Shown: piece after piece, positions 8,033 through 15,346 of the stretch | How the letters are laid out: every line of letters starts with the position of its first letter | Position numbering within the stretch: the stretch's first letter is position 1 | Assembly: GCA_027296055.1 (NCBI GenBank) | Contig: JAPUJT010000124.1 | Location: 66,992 to 109,690 of the forward strand | DNA: 42,699 nucleotides | Direction: 5' to 3' | DNA from: Planctomycetota bacterium | Lineage (GTDB): Bacteria; Planctomycetota; JAPUJT01 | Program-made: the position numbers and the translations under genes | Notes under the pieces: generated by a model | What the model was told of the DNA's origin: nothing | Seen by the model: the letters and a program-made list of their open reading frames with translations, nothing else | Database searches by the model: none

Positions 8033-8404
8033 ATGGACTCAGCGTCGGTTGTATTGCTGGTGGGGGTGCTCCTTCTTGTCATGTTCCTCCTGCGCTGGTT
8101 GCTCGAGCGGCCTCCCGATATCGGATTCTTTGTGGTTGGGCTCATAGGGCTTTCCTTTTGGGCCACTCTCCTGACAACCATACATTCGGTGGCGCCGCCC
8201 CCGAACTGGGCGCCGTCCATTCTCATCGGGTTGCTCCTGGTGAGCCCCGCTTGCTTCGCGACTGGCGCTCACCTCTCTCTCAGGGAAGAGGGACCCGGCG
8301 CGAAAGTCATACGGTGGGCGAATGTCGTGGGGCTAGGCGTATCGGCAGGACTTCTCTTCATTCTCCTGACGAGCTTCCTCCAATTCGTCGTTCTTGCAGA
8401 TTGA
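8033..8404 (+). CDS. Small four-helix membrane protein, unknown function
   Basis: 123 residues, almost all hydrophobic: helices around 5-24 (VVLLVGVLLLVMFLLRWLL), 30-50, 58-76 and 95-120, with short charged loops (LREEGPGAKVIRW). No signal peptide separate from helix 1. The ribosome-binding site is poor, so the start is less certain. Its stop codon lies 5 bases before a copy of the 23-bp repeat (8410-8432). No family recognised. Confidence 0.6.
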   Translation: MDSASVVLLVGVLLLVMFLLRWLLERPPDIGFFVVGLIGLSFWATLLTTIHSVAPPPNWAPSILIGLLLVSPACFATGAHLSLREEGPGAKVIRWANVVGLGVSAGLLFILLTSFLQFVVLAD

Positions 8405-8409
8405 GCGGT

Positions 8410-8432
8410 GAGTTTCATGACGCGCACCAAAC
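8410..8432 (+). repeat. Dispersed 23-bp repeat, copy 2
   Basis: Identical over 23 bases to the copy at 6026-6048 (core TTTCATGACGCGCACCAAA). It sits 5 bases after the stop of the membrane-protein gene. Confidence 0.75.
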
Positions 8433-8903
8433 TCTCAGGCACTTGATATCGTTGAGGTTCGCCCACCCGCCTCAGAGAAGGATCAGGGAGTTGGAGCTAA
8501 TTCTGGACCGCCACCGACATGAAGCCGCCGAAACTCCGATATTCCACAAGCTTCGGTCCCAGCGAATACAATGAGAGGCGAATGTCCTGTGCTGGCGGTC
8601 AAGGGGGCAGAGGTGAGTTCTCATCGGGCTAAATACTTGGCCGGAATTCCCGCTATCCTATTGGTTTTTGGCTAAGGTGGCGGTACCGCGCGTTAGTGAT
8701 TCTTGGCTCCCTGAATTGCTTCGGCATCAGGGAAATCTCCGTCTTCTAGGTCCCCAGTGTCCGAGAAACTTCCCCCCGTCCAGCCTCGATTCTGTGTCTT
8801 ATCTAGAGGGGGGAGGGCTTGGGCACCGCCCTGACCCGCCTTCGCCGCTACGCGGCTTCGGCGGGCAGGTGAGGGCCCTGTCCGCCACGAAGGCCAAATA
8901 CCG
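8433..8903. other. Spacer with possible micro-ORF and a palindromic element
   Basis: 471 bases without a clear gene. A 34-codon frame (ATG 8571 to TAA 8675) ends in a hydrophobic tail similar in pattern to the peptide at 7868, but it lacks a good ribosome-binding site. The palindromic element at 8835-8865 lies near the right end. Nothing else stands out. Confidence 0.5.
8835..8865. repeat. GC-rich palindromic element (CCCGCC/GGCGGG type)
   Basis: CCCGCC-TTC-GCCGC-TAC-GCGGC-TTC-GGCGGG forms a 6+5-bp stem with a symmetric TTC/TTC internal loop. The left half (CCCGCCTTCGCC) and right end (GGCGGGCA) recur in the inverted repeat at 35651-35681 inside the fusion gene, so both probably belong to one palindromic repeat family. 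Confidence 0.6.
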
Positions 8904-9281
8904 ATGAGTGACGTTCGCAGGAGAATCATCGGGGCGCTCATCGGGGGAGGTCTAGGCGTGCTGGCATACTGGGTGGCTCTGCGGAACGGGTTCGATGCCC
9001 TTGCCTTCGTGGCGGTCGGGCCAGGAGTTGGAAGCGACCTGGCGGCCCGCCGGCGTAGCCTTCCCTGGGGTCTGGCCATTGCTCTTGTCTCCGTGGCTTT
9101 GTCTGTCCTCATCAATTGGCTTTTCTTGCCCTTTGCGGTCGACGGTTCCCTTGGATACTTCCTGTCGCATCTGGGCCATCTTCCCTTGAGGACACATCTC
9201 ACGTTTGTCGCCGCAGCGGGGATCGGATTTTACTTCGGCATGGGCCGACACCCGAAGAAGAGGGCGGGGAAGTCCGACTGA
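8904..9281 (+). CDS. Small membrane protein, unknown function
   Basis: 125 residues with four hydrophobic stretches: IIGALIGGGLGVLAYWVAL (8-26), a shorter one at ALAFVAVGPGVG, GLAIALVSVALSVLINWLFL (about 56-76) and FVAAAGIGFYFGMG near the C-terminus, then a basic tail HPKKRAGKSD. The N-terminal glycine-zipper-like segment is common in small bacterial membrane proteins. I recognise no named family. It starts with ATG 8904, with only a weak upstream AAGGCC. Confidence 0.55.
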   Translation: MSDVRRRIIGALIGGGLGVLAYWVALRNGFDALAFVAVGPGVGSDLAARRRSLPWGLAIALVSVALSVLINWLFLPFAVDGSLGYFLSHLGHLPLRTHLTFVAAAGIGFYFGMGRHPKKRAGKSD

Positions 9282-9298
9282 GCGTCATAACTACACAA

Positions 9299-9329
9299 GG
9301 TGCGGGACTGGCTAACAGGCCCCCGCACC
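9299..9329 (+). terminator. Hairpin after the membrane-protein gene
   Basis: GGTGCGGG (9299-9306) pairs with CCCGCACC (9322-9329) across a 15-base loop, 18 bases after the stop. No T-run follows. It may be a transcript-end stabiliser or weak terminator. Confidence 0.35.
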
Positions 9330-9372
9330 ACGTGAGCGCCCTATCCGTCAGGCTGATGGCAGCGAGTTGCTG

Positions 9373-9903
9373 ATGGACCAACTTCCCCCGATACCGACTG
9401 AGTCCAGTCTCTTGATCGAGACGGATCGGCTGGAGTTACGCCCGATTCTGCGAGACGATGCGCAGCTCCTCTTTCCTGTCCTTTCGGACCCTGCGCTCTA
9501 CGAGCACACAGGAGATGAACCCCCGGCGTCGGTAAGTGCTCTACGCGAACTTTATGCGTCACGGGAGGCACGCCGGTCGCCTGGCGGCAGGGAGCTGTGG
9601 TTGAACTGGATGATTCGAATCGGCGCTTCCGGTGAGGCCATAGGCTATATGCAGGCATCCGTAGCACCACGGCGCGCCGATCTGGCATGGGTGATTGGTT
9701 CTCCATGGCAGAGTCGCGGCTACGCGTCGGAGGCGGCGAAGGCAGTTATCGATTGGCTGTGGGCCATAGGTGTTACTCGAATACGGGCCAGCATCAATCC
9801 TCACCATGCGGCGAGTCGAAAGGTTGCTATCAACGCCGGCCTACGACGTACCGACGAGTTTTCTGAAGGTGAAGAGGCTTGGGTGCTGGAGGCGGCCAGG
9901 TGA
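9373..9903 (+). CDS. GNAT-family N-acetyltransferase
   Basis: 176 residues from ATG 9373; a TTG two codons earlier is possible. The RimJ/RimL-like GNAT layout is clear: LLIETDRLELRPILRDDAQLLFPVLSDP at the N-terminus (shown in pieces here), the acetyl-CoA-binding region AWVIGSPWQSRGYASEAAKAVIDWL (about residues 100-124, with the Q-x-x-G-Y/A loop) and the late strand IRASINPHHAASRKVAINAGLR. The substrate is unknown. The stop is two bases from the edge of the minus-strand duplicated block, so the gene converges on it. Confidence 0.85.
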   Translation: MDQLPPIPTESSLLIETDRLELRPILRDDAQLLFPVLSDPALYEHTGDEPPASVSALRELYASREARRSPGGRELWLNWMIRIGASGEAIGYMQASVAPRRADLAWVIGSPWQSRGYASEAAKAVIDWLWAIGVTRIRASINPHHAASRKVAINAGLRRTDEFSEGEEAWVLEAAR

Positions 9904-9915
9904 TCGTCACGGATC

Positions 9916-10167
9916 TCAGGATTCGACGAAGGGGAATACTCTTTTCTCGCGGAACTCCTTCGTCTCGCGGAGGTTGGCGACGGCCAGCTTGGCCTCCCTC
10001 CGCGGAAGGGCCTGGTGGTACCTGGCGTGGGCCTGGAGGAAGAGGCGCGACGGGTCGAGCAGATACGACTCCACCTTCACCTCGATCTCCGTCGGGTTCG
10101 TCTTCTCCGCGGGAAATACGATGCCGAGATGGTAATGGTGGTCCGCCGCCAGTTCCGAGATCTTCAA
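9916..10167 (-). pseudogene. Internally deleted copy of the duplicated unknown gene
   Basis: An 83-codon frame from TTG 10167. It equals the 225-residue neighbour (11785-12462) for the first 19 residues (ending GIVFP) and then from AEKTN to the end, with 142 residues missing. Both deletion edges in the full copy read VFP over similar bases (GGGAAATACGATGC and GGGAAAGACGAAGC on the plus strand), so a microhomology or slippage deletion is likely. The frame stays open and the two remaining parts diverge by a few residues from the full copy, so a short product is possible, but the central domain is gone. Confidence 0.75.
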
Positions 10168-10195
10168 GCCGGTTCCTCTTCCTGAACGTCCCGGG

Positions 10196-11587
10196 TCAGT
10201 TGTACTCGATCCGGTAGATCGCGCTGGACGTTGAGACGTACAGGAATCCGTCGGGACCCGCCACGACGTCGGTGATCCCACCGCCCGGAACCGTGATCAG
10301 GTTTGTGCGGTTGATGCTGTCGTAGGTGTAGCTCGGAGGAGCCAGGTCGGTCCGGTAGACGACCCTGTTCTTCCAGGCCCCGACGAAGATGTCTCCGACG
10401 AACGATTCGGGGTACTGGTAGCCCACGTTGAAGGCGACACCTGTCACTGCCACCGTGGCCGACCACACGTCGACAGGATCCACGAATCCCGGGAGCACCC
10501 TCGGTCCGCTCTGTCGGGCGCCGTCCCAGCCGTAATGATCTCCCGATCGAATCAGGTTCAGCTCGTCGTTGATACCCGGGCCGTTCTCGGAGGCGTACAT
10601 CTCGCCGGTGAGGGGATGAAACGCCATGTCGAAGGAGTTCCTCAGCCCCATTGCGAAGAAGTGGTTCTGGGGAGAGCCGGGTGTCAGCGGGTCGTACCAG
10701 GGGTTGTCGGTCAGGGGGTTTCCGTCGCGATCCATCCGGAGCATTTTTCCAGGGTACACCGTAAAGCTGCTGGACTGCGATGGAACGGCATCCTCACCGA
10801 GGGTCACGTACAGCATCCCGTCCGGCCCGAAGGCGAGGTTTCCGCCGTTATGGTTCGAGGCGTTGCTGGGAAGGTTGTCGATCAGGGTGAACGGGTTCAT
10901 CCCCGTGTTGCCGACGTCTTCCCATCTCTCCACCTTCTGGGTGATCGCGAACCCCGGCACGTCGTAGAAGATGTAGACGTAGGAGTTCAAGCTATAGTCG
11001 GGGTCGAAGGTGATCCCGAGCAGACCTCGCTCATTGAAGGTCGTCCCTGACACGGTGACGGTCACGAAGGGCTGCGGGAGGAGCGCGCCGGCCTGAATGA
11101 TTCGCACACTTCCCGTGGTCTTCTCGGTAAAGAAGAGCCTGTCGGTCGTGGCCCAGTCGGGAGCGAACGCCATCGAGATGGGGAAGTTGAGCCCGGTCAA
11201 GACCAGTACCGCCGAGAACGTCCCTCCCGGTGGTGGGTAATAGGTAAACCCACCGGGCAGCGTGGCGGACAGTCCGCCCGGATTCGTGACCACGACGTCC
11301 GCCGGCCCAGGCGAACCGGTCGGGATCGTCAGCGAGATCTCGGTCGCCGAGACGAGGACGACGGACAGCGCCGCGTTGGGGCCGATCGATACGGTGACTG
11401 CCGGGTCGAAGTTGGTTCCGATGATCGTGGCCGATTCCCCACCGATTCCTGTGGAAGGGGTGATCGACTGGATCGTCGGAATCGTGGGCACGCTCGGCTT
11501 TTTGCTGCTGCTACTGCCGCCGGAGCAGCCCACCCAGAGAACGATTGCGCTGACGATGGGCACCCAACCGATGGCTCGGCAATTCAT
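10196..11587 (-). CDS. Lipoprotein with IPT/TIG domain and PQQ-type sugar dehydrogenase propeller (copy 1)
   Basis: 463 residues from ATG 11587, behind GGAGGATGAGAAG. A short hydrophobic leader ends in the lipobox LWVGC (Cys20), followed by a Ser/Lys linker. An IPT/TIG immunoglobulin-like domain covers about 36-115 (IQSITP, ADVVVTNPGG). The rest is a soluble glucose/sorbosone dehydrogenase-type six-blade beta-propeller with PISMAFAPDW, RGLLGITFDPDY, HNGGNLAFGPDGMLYVTLGED and the late GGGITDVVAGPDGFLYV. Such proteins oxidise sugars with PQQ, or bind ligands without activity; no PQQ genes are in view. It is nearly identical to copy 2 and is followed at 28 bases by the truncated unknown gene. 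Confidence 0.85.
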   Translation of the reverse strand: MNCRAIGWVPIVSAIVLWVGCSGGSSSSKKPSVPTIPTIQSITPSTGIGGESATIIGTNFDPAVTVSIGPNAALSVVLVSATEISLTIPTGSPGPADVVVTNPGGLSATLPGGFTYYPPPGGTFSAVLVLTGLNFPISMAFAPDWATTDRLFFTEKTTGSVRIIQAGALLPQPFVTVTVSGTTFNERGLLGITFDPDYSLNSYVYIFYDVPGFAITQKVERWEDVGNTGMNPFTLIDNLPSNASNHNGGNLAFGPDGMLYVTLGEDAVPSQSSSFTVYPGKMLRMDRDGNPLTDNPWYDPLTPGSPQNHFFAMGLRNSFDMAFHPLTGEMYASENGPGINDELNLIRSGDHYGWDGARQSGPRVLPGFVDPVDVWSATVAVTGVAFNVGYQYPESFVGDIFVGAWKNRVVYRTDLAPPSYTYDSINRTNLITVPGGGITDVVAGPDGFLYVSTSSAIYRIEYN

Positions 11588-11672
11588 CTTCTCATCCTCC
11601 GCCCGGAACCCCCCCAGGCCCCTGAGTCTTTATCTATGTCGGGAAGGACGCTTACAGTCTCGGCATTATAGA

Positions 11673-11702
11673 TCAGCTGTACTCGATTCGATAGATGGCG
11701 TC
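11673..11702 (-). pseudogene. 3' stub of a fourth sugar-dehydrogenase gene
   Basis: On the minus strand these bases encode DAIYRIEYS and a TGA stop, matching the last residues (NAIYRIEYN) of the gene at 13968-15317. Similarity with the sequence upstream of copy 2 stops at about 11700. The stub is therefore the upstream edge of duplication unit A, carried along because the unit began inside the preceding gene. It also keeps the TATAAT (minus strand, 11670-11665) that lies between the two genes. Confidence 0.7.
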
Positions 11703-11709
11703 CGCAGGG

Positions 11710-11731
11710 GATTTCATGACGCGCACCGATC
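11710..11731 (+). repeat. Dispersed repeat, diverged copy 3 (duplication junction)
   Basis: GATTTCATGACGCGCACC followed by GATC matches the 23-bp repeat with its ends changed (AAAC to GATC). It is the left arm of an inverted pair with 11761-11783, placed exactly between duplication units A and B. Confidence 0.65.
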
Positions 11732-11733
11732 TC

Positions 11734-11769
11734 GGGGTTCGGTGCGGGGTTCGGTGCGGGGTTCGGTGC
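11734..11769 (+). repeat. Three tandem 12-bp units at the duplication junction
   Basis: GGGGTTCGGTGC occurs three times in a row without change. The unit is part of the inverted repeat arm (GTTCGGTGC), so it looks like local slippage or replication expansion of the right-hand repeat. Confidence 0.8.
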
Positions 11770-11783
11770 GCGTCACGGATCTC
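11761..11783 (-). repeat. Dispersed repeat, diverged copy 4, inverted
   Basis: GTTCGGTGCGCGTCAC then GGATCTC is the reverse-orientation form of the repeat, carrying end changes matching those of copy 3 (GATC/GATC). Its second half, CGTCACGGATCTC, is also the first 13 bases of unit A at 9905-9917. Confidence 0.65.
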
Positions 11784-11784
11784 A

Positions 11785-12462
11785 CTAGGATTCGACGAAG
11801 GGGAATACTCTTTTCTCGAGGAACTCCTTCGTCTCGCGGAGGTTGGCGACGGCCAGCTTGGCCTCCCTCCGCGGAAGGGGCTGGTGATATCTAGCGTGGG
11901 CTTGGAGGAAGAGGCGTGACGTGTCGAGCAGATACGACTCCACCTTCACCTCGATCTCTGTCGGGTTCGTCTTCTCCGCGGGAAAGACGAAGCGGAGACC
12001 CAGGCCCTGGGGAGGCTTCTCGAAGGAGCCGAGCTTCGATTCATCCAGACGGAGGAGGGTCTTGGAGAGAAAATTCCGGGAGTCCTCCCCGTCGGGACAG
12101 GGGGCAAGCTTCTGGACGATGCACTCCCGGGTTCGCCAGGGGGGCACCTGCAGCGTGTCACTGACGAGAGGGATGTAAGTTTCGGCCAGCTTGCAGAAGG
12201 CCTCGAACTGCATCTGCCCCACGAAGTGGTGGGTGATCGCCAGGAACTTGCTCGTGACCCGGTAGATAGTCTTTTCGGGGGACTCGGGAGAGCTGCTCTC
12301 GAAGATCGCGTCGTTGGGCCCGAAGGACGAACGGCCGTAGTCCAGGCCCGCCGCGTCCATCTTGGGCGCGAGCCTCTTCAGTTCCTTGGCGGAGAACCGC
12401 TTGTCGGGAAATACGATGCCGAGATGGTAATGGTGGTCCGCCGCCAGTTCCGAGATCTTCAA
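11785..12462 (-). CDS. Conserved protein of unknown function, paired with the dehydrogenase lipoprotein
   Basis: 225 residues from TTG 12462, which follows AGGAAGAGGATCCGGC; the same TTG is kept in the deleted copy. No signal peptide or membrane segment. The protein begins MKISELAADHHYHLG, holds a central region with FLAITHHFVGQMQFEAFCKL, and ends in a helix-rich RREAKLAVANLRETKEFLEKRVFPF. The pattern, an immunity- or scaffold-like cytosolic protein of sporadic distribution, reminds me of TIGR04255-type proteins, but I cannot confirm this. It lies 28 bases after the dehydrogenase gene in both duplication units, so the pair is transcribed together. Confidence 0.6.
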   Translation of the reverse strand: MKISELAADHHYHLGIVFPDKRFSAKELKRLAPKMDAAGLDYGRSSFGPNDAIFESSSPESPEKTIYRVTSKFLAITHHFVGQMQFEAFCKLAETYIPLVSDTLQVPPWRTRECIVQKLAPCPDGEDSRNFLSKTLLRLDESKLGSFEKPPQGLGLRFVFPAEKTNPTEIEVKVESYLLDTSRLFLQAHARYHQPLPRREAKLAVANLRETKEFLEKRVFPFVES

Positions 12463-12490
12463 GCCGGATCCTCTTCCTGAACGTCCCGGA

Positions 12491-13882
12491 TCAGTTGTAC
12501 TCGATCCGGTAGATCGCGCTGGACGTTGAGACGTACAGGAATCCGTCGGGACCCGCCACGACGTCGGTGATCCCTCCGCCCGGAACCGTGATCATGCTGA
12601 CACGGTTGCTCCTGTCGTAGGTGTAGTTCGGAGGAGCCAGGTCGGTTCGATAGACGACGCTGTTGTTCCAGGCCCCGACGAAGATGTCCCCGACGAATGA
12701 CTCGGGGTACCGGTAGCCCACGTTGAAGGCGACACCTGTCACTGCCACCGTGCTTGGCCACCAGTCGACAGGATCGACGAATCCCGGCGTGGACCTCGGT
12801 CCGCTCTGCCGAGCGCCGTCCCAACCGTAATGATCTCCCGATCGGATCACATTCAGCTCGTCGTTGACACCCGGGCCATTCTCGGAGGCGTACAGCTCGC
12901 CGGTGAGGGGATGAAATGCCATGTCGAAGGAGTTCCTCAGCCCCATCGCGAAGAAGTGGTTCTGAGGAGAGCCGGGCATCGCCGCGTCGTACCAGGGGTT
13001 GTCGGTCAGGGGGTTTCCGTCGCGATCCATCCGGAGCATTTTTCCAGGGTAGACCGTAAAGCTGCTGGACTGCGATGGAACGGCATCCTCGCCGAGGGTC
13101 ACGTACAGCATCCCGTCCGGCCCGAAGGCGAGATTTCCGCCGTTATGGTTCCAGGCGTTGCTCGGGAGGTTGTCGATCAGGGTGAACGGGTTCATCCCCG
13201 TGTTGCCGACGTCTTCCCATCTCTCCACCCTCTGGGTGACCGAGCCCCCCGGCAGGTCGTAGAAGATGTAGACATAGGAGTTCGAGCTATAGTCGGGGTC
13301 GAAGGTGATCCCGAGCAGACCTCGCTCGTTGCCGGGAGTCGATTGCACCGTGACGGTCACGAAGGGCTGCGGGAGGAGAGCACCCCCCTGGATGATTCGC
13401 ACACTCCCGGTAGCCCTCTCGGTAAAGAAAATCCTGTCGGTCGTTGCCCAGTCGGGGGCGAACGCCATGGAGACAGGAAAGTTGAGCCCGATCAAGACCG
13501 GTACCGCCGAAAACGTCCCCCCCGATGGCGGGTAATAGGTAAACCCACCGGGCAGGGTCGCCGACAGTCCGCCCGGATTCGTGACCACGACATCCGCCGG
13601 CCCAGGCGAACCGGGGGGGATGGTCAGTGAGATCTCGGTCACCGAGATGAGGGTGATGGGCGACGCCGCACTGGGACCGATCAGCACGGTGGCCCCCGCC
13701 TCGAAATTGGTCCCGATGATCGTGGCGAATACTCCACCGAATCCTGTGACAGGGGTGATCGACTGGATCGTCGGAGTCGTGGGCGCGCTCGGTTTCTTGC
13801 TGCTACTGCTGCCTCCGGAGCAGCCCACCCAGACAACCATTGCGCTGACGATGGCCACCCAACCGATCGCTCTCTTCTTCAT
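12491..13882 (-). CDS. Lipoprotein with IPT/TIG domain and PQQ-type sugar dehydrogenase propeller (copy 2)
   Basis: 463 residues, ATG 13882 after GGAGGATGAGAAT. Same architecture as copy 1: lipobox VWVGC, a Ser-rich linker, IPT/TIG domain (IQSITPVTGFGG to GGFTYYPP), then the propeller with RGLLGITFDPDY, HNGGNLAFGPDG and the C-terminal IYRIEYN. Differences from copy 1 are scattered and concentrated in the IPT domain and propeller loops (for example VDWWPSTVAVTG against VDVWSATVAVTG). This suggests that both copies are kept under selection. It is probably transcribed from the TATAAT at 13965-13960 between it and the third paralogue. Confidence 0.85.
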   Translation of the reverse strand: MKKRAIGWVAIVSAMVVWVGCSGGSSSSKKPSAPTTPTIQSITPVTGFGGVFATIIGTNFEAGATVLIGPSAASPITLISVTEISLTIPPGSPGPADVVVTNPGGLSATLPGGFTYYPPSGGTFSAVPVLIGLNFPVSMAFAPDWATTDRIFFTERATGSVRIIQGGALLPQPFVTVTVQSTPGNERGLLGITFDPDYSSNSYVYIFYDLPGGSVTQRVERWEDVGNTGMNPFTLIDNLPSNAWNHNGGNLAFGPDGMLYVTLGEDAVPSQSSSFTVYPGKMLRMDRDGNPLTDNPWYDAAMPGSPQNHFFAMGLRNSFDMAFHPLTGELYASENGPGVNDELNVIRSGDHYGWDGARQSGPRSTPGFVDPVDWWPSTVAVTGVAFNVGYRYPESFVGDIFVGAWNNSVVYRTDLAPPNYTYDRSNRVSMITVPGGGITDVVAGPDGFLYVSTSSAIYRIEYN

Positions 13883-13959
13883 ATTCTCATCCTCCGCCCG
13901 GAACCCCCCCAGGCTCCTGAGTCTCTTTCTATATCGACAACAGCGCTCACGCTCGCCGC

Positions 13960-13965
13960 ATTATA
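13960..13965 (-). promoter_or_regulatory. TATAAT box between two dehydrogenase genes
   Basis: On the minus strand TATAAT begins three bases after the stop of the upstream paralogue and lies about 78 bases before the copy-2 ATG. The same box, spacing and stop codon are conserved in the duplicated leader (11665-11670). No good -35 match lies 17 bases upstream. Confidence 0.35.
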
Positions 13966-13967
13966 GA

Positions 13968-15317
13968 TCAGTTGTACTCGATTCGATAGATGGCGTTCGA
14001 CGTCGCCACGTAGAGATAGCCGTCGGGTCCCGCCGCGACATCGATCACCCCCGCTGGCATGCTCAGTAGAATCGCTCGGGACAGCGGGTCATAGGTATAG
14101 GTGGGGGGAGACATGTCGACGCGGTAGATATCCCGTGGGGGATTCCATCCCCCGATGAAGGCGTCCCCGAAGTAAGCCTCCGGGTAGCGGTAGCCGGTGT
14201 TGAAGGCGATCCCCGTCAGGGCGGGCTCCGGGTTGAAAACATCCACGGGGTCGGTCATCCCCGACTGGCTGCGCACTCCGCCGATCTGGCTCGAATCCCA
14301 GCCGTAATGCCCGCCGGCCTGGATCAGATTCACCTCGTCCGCGGCCCCGGGGCCGTTCTCCGTGGCGTACAGGTCGCCTGTCAGGGGATGGAACCCGAGG
14401 TCGAACGAGTTTCGGAGCCCACGGGCATAGATCAAGCTTCGAGGCAGCGTCCCGTCATACCACGGGTTGTCCGGGGGCGCCGTCCCATCCCGGTTCAGGC
14501 GCAGAATCTTGCCGTCGAATGATGTGAGATCGTCCGCCCGATTCGGATTTCCATCGTCTCCGAGGGTGACGTACAACATCCCGTCGGGACCGAACGCCAT
14601 GTTTCCCGCATTGTGGTATGTGTTGACCGTCGGCAGGTCATCGAGGATCACGGTCGGGTTCATCCCAAGATTGGACGAGTCTTCGTACCGGACGATCCTC
14701 TGCATCGGCCGCGTATCGTCGTAGAAGATGTAGACGTAGGAGTTGTTGGCGTAGTCGGGATCGAAGACGATTCCCATCAGACCCCGATCGCCGTTCGAGT
14801 CCACGGCGACGGTGACGAAGGGCTGGGGCAGGAGCGTCGAACTCTGGATGATGTGGACTTCCCCGTTCTTCTCCGTGAAGAAGATCCTATCCGTCGTGGC
14901 CCAGTCCGGGGCGAAGGCGATGGAGATGGGGTAGCTAAGCCCCCCCACGACCTGCTGGGGTGTGAAATTGCCGCCCGGTGGTGGGAAGTACGTGAATCCC
15001 CCGGCCAGGGTGCCTGACCTCGAGTCGGGGTTGGTGACGACCACGTCCGCGGGACCGGCGAAGCCCGGGGGTGTCGTGGCCGTGATCTGCTGGCTCGAGA
15101 CAACGACGATCCCCGTGGCGAGTATGCCTCCCACCGTGACGGTGGCGCTGGCGTGGATATGGCTTCCGCCAATCGTCACCTGGAGGCCGCCGTTCGTGCC
15201 TCCCGTGGCGGGAGAGATCGATTGCACCACCGGGGATCTAGGAGTGCTCGAGTTGCTCGATGGACACCCAACCAGGATCATGAGTGCCGCCGTCCATCCA
15301 ATCGAGAGCCTCTTCAT
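13968..15317 (-). CDS. Lipoprotein with IPT/TIG domain and sugar dehydrogenase propeller (diverged paralogue)
   Basis: 449 residues from ATG 15317, chosen over an upstream in-frame ATG at 15350 because AAGGAGGA sits 5 bases before it. The lipobox is LMILVGC. The IPT/TIG domain (IQSISPATGGTNGG to GGFTYFPP; ADVVVTNPDS) and the propeller (ISIAFAPDW, RGLMGIVFDPDY, HNAGNMAFGPDGMLYV, GVIDVAAGPDGYLYV) match copies 1 and 2 in order but with much greater divergence. It is therefore an older paralogue. It follows ogt by 29 bases. Together these three paralogues form a local family of surface beta-propellers. Confidence 0.85.
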   Translation of the reverse strand: MKRLSIGWTAALMILVGCPSSNSSTPRSPVVQSISPATGGTNGGLQVTIGGSHIHASATVTVGGILATGIVVVSSQQITATTPPGFAGPADVVVTNPDSRSGTLAGGFTYFPPPGGNFTPQQVVGGLSYPISIAFAPDWATTDRIFFTEKNGEVHIIQSSTLLPQPFVTVAVDSNGDRGLMGIVFDPDYANNSYVYIFYDDTRPMQRIVRYEDSSNLGMNPTVILDDLPTVNTYHNAGNMAFGPDGMLYVTLGDDGNPNRADDLTSFDGKILRLNRDGTAPPDNPWYDGTLPRSLIYARGLRNSFDLGFHPLTGDLYATENGPGAADEVNLIQAGGHYGWDSSQIGGVRSQSGMTDPVDVFNPEPALTGIAFNTGYRYPEAYFGDAFIGGWNPPRDIYRVDMSPPTYTYDPLSRAILLSMPAGVIDVAAGPDGYLYVATSNAIYRIEYN

Positions 15318-15346
15318 CGGGGTCCTCCTTCTATCGCGAACTCGGC

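Larger units (their letters stand above)
9905..11702. repeat. Tandem duplication unit A (shortened)
   Basis: This block matches 11771-13997 in gene order, spacing and long runs of identical bases. Both begin with CGTCACGGATCTC (9905-9917 and 11771-11783) and both contain the unknown gene, a 28-base gap, the sugar-dehydrogenase gene, the same leader with TATAAT (minus strand), and the last codons of a further dehydrogenase. Unit A is shorter by about 426 bases because of one in-frame internal deletion. Confidence 0.85.
11771..13997. repeat. Tandem duplication unit B (full length)
   Basis: Full-length counterpart of 9905-11702, containing the intact unknown gene, the second sugar-dehydrogenase gene, its leader and the 3' end of the third dehydrogenase gene. 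It likely represents the original arrangement, because its right end runs on into an intact gene. The end near 13997 is where similarity with unit A fades. Confidence 0.8.

Noticed and set aside
11734..11783. Possible CRISPR or minisatellite array
   Set aside because: Only three 12-base units without spacers; they derive from the arm of the inverted repeat.
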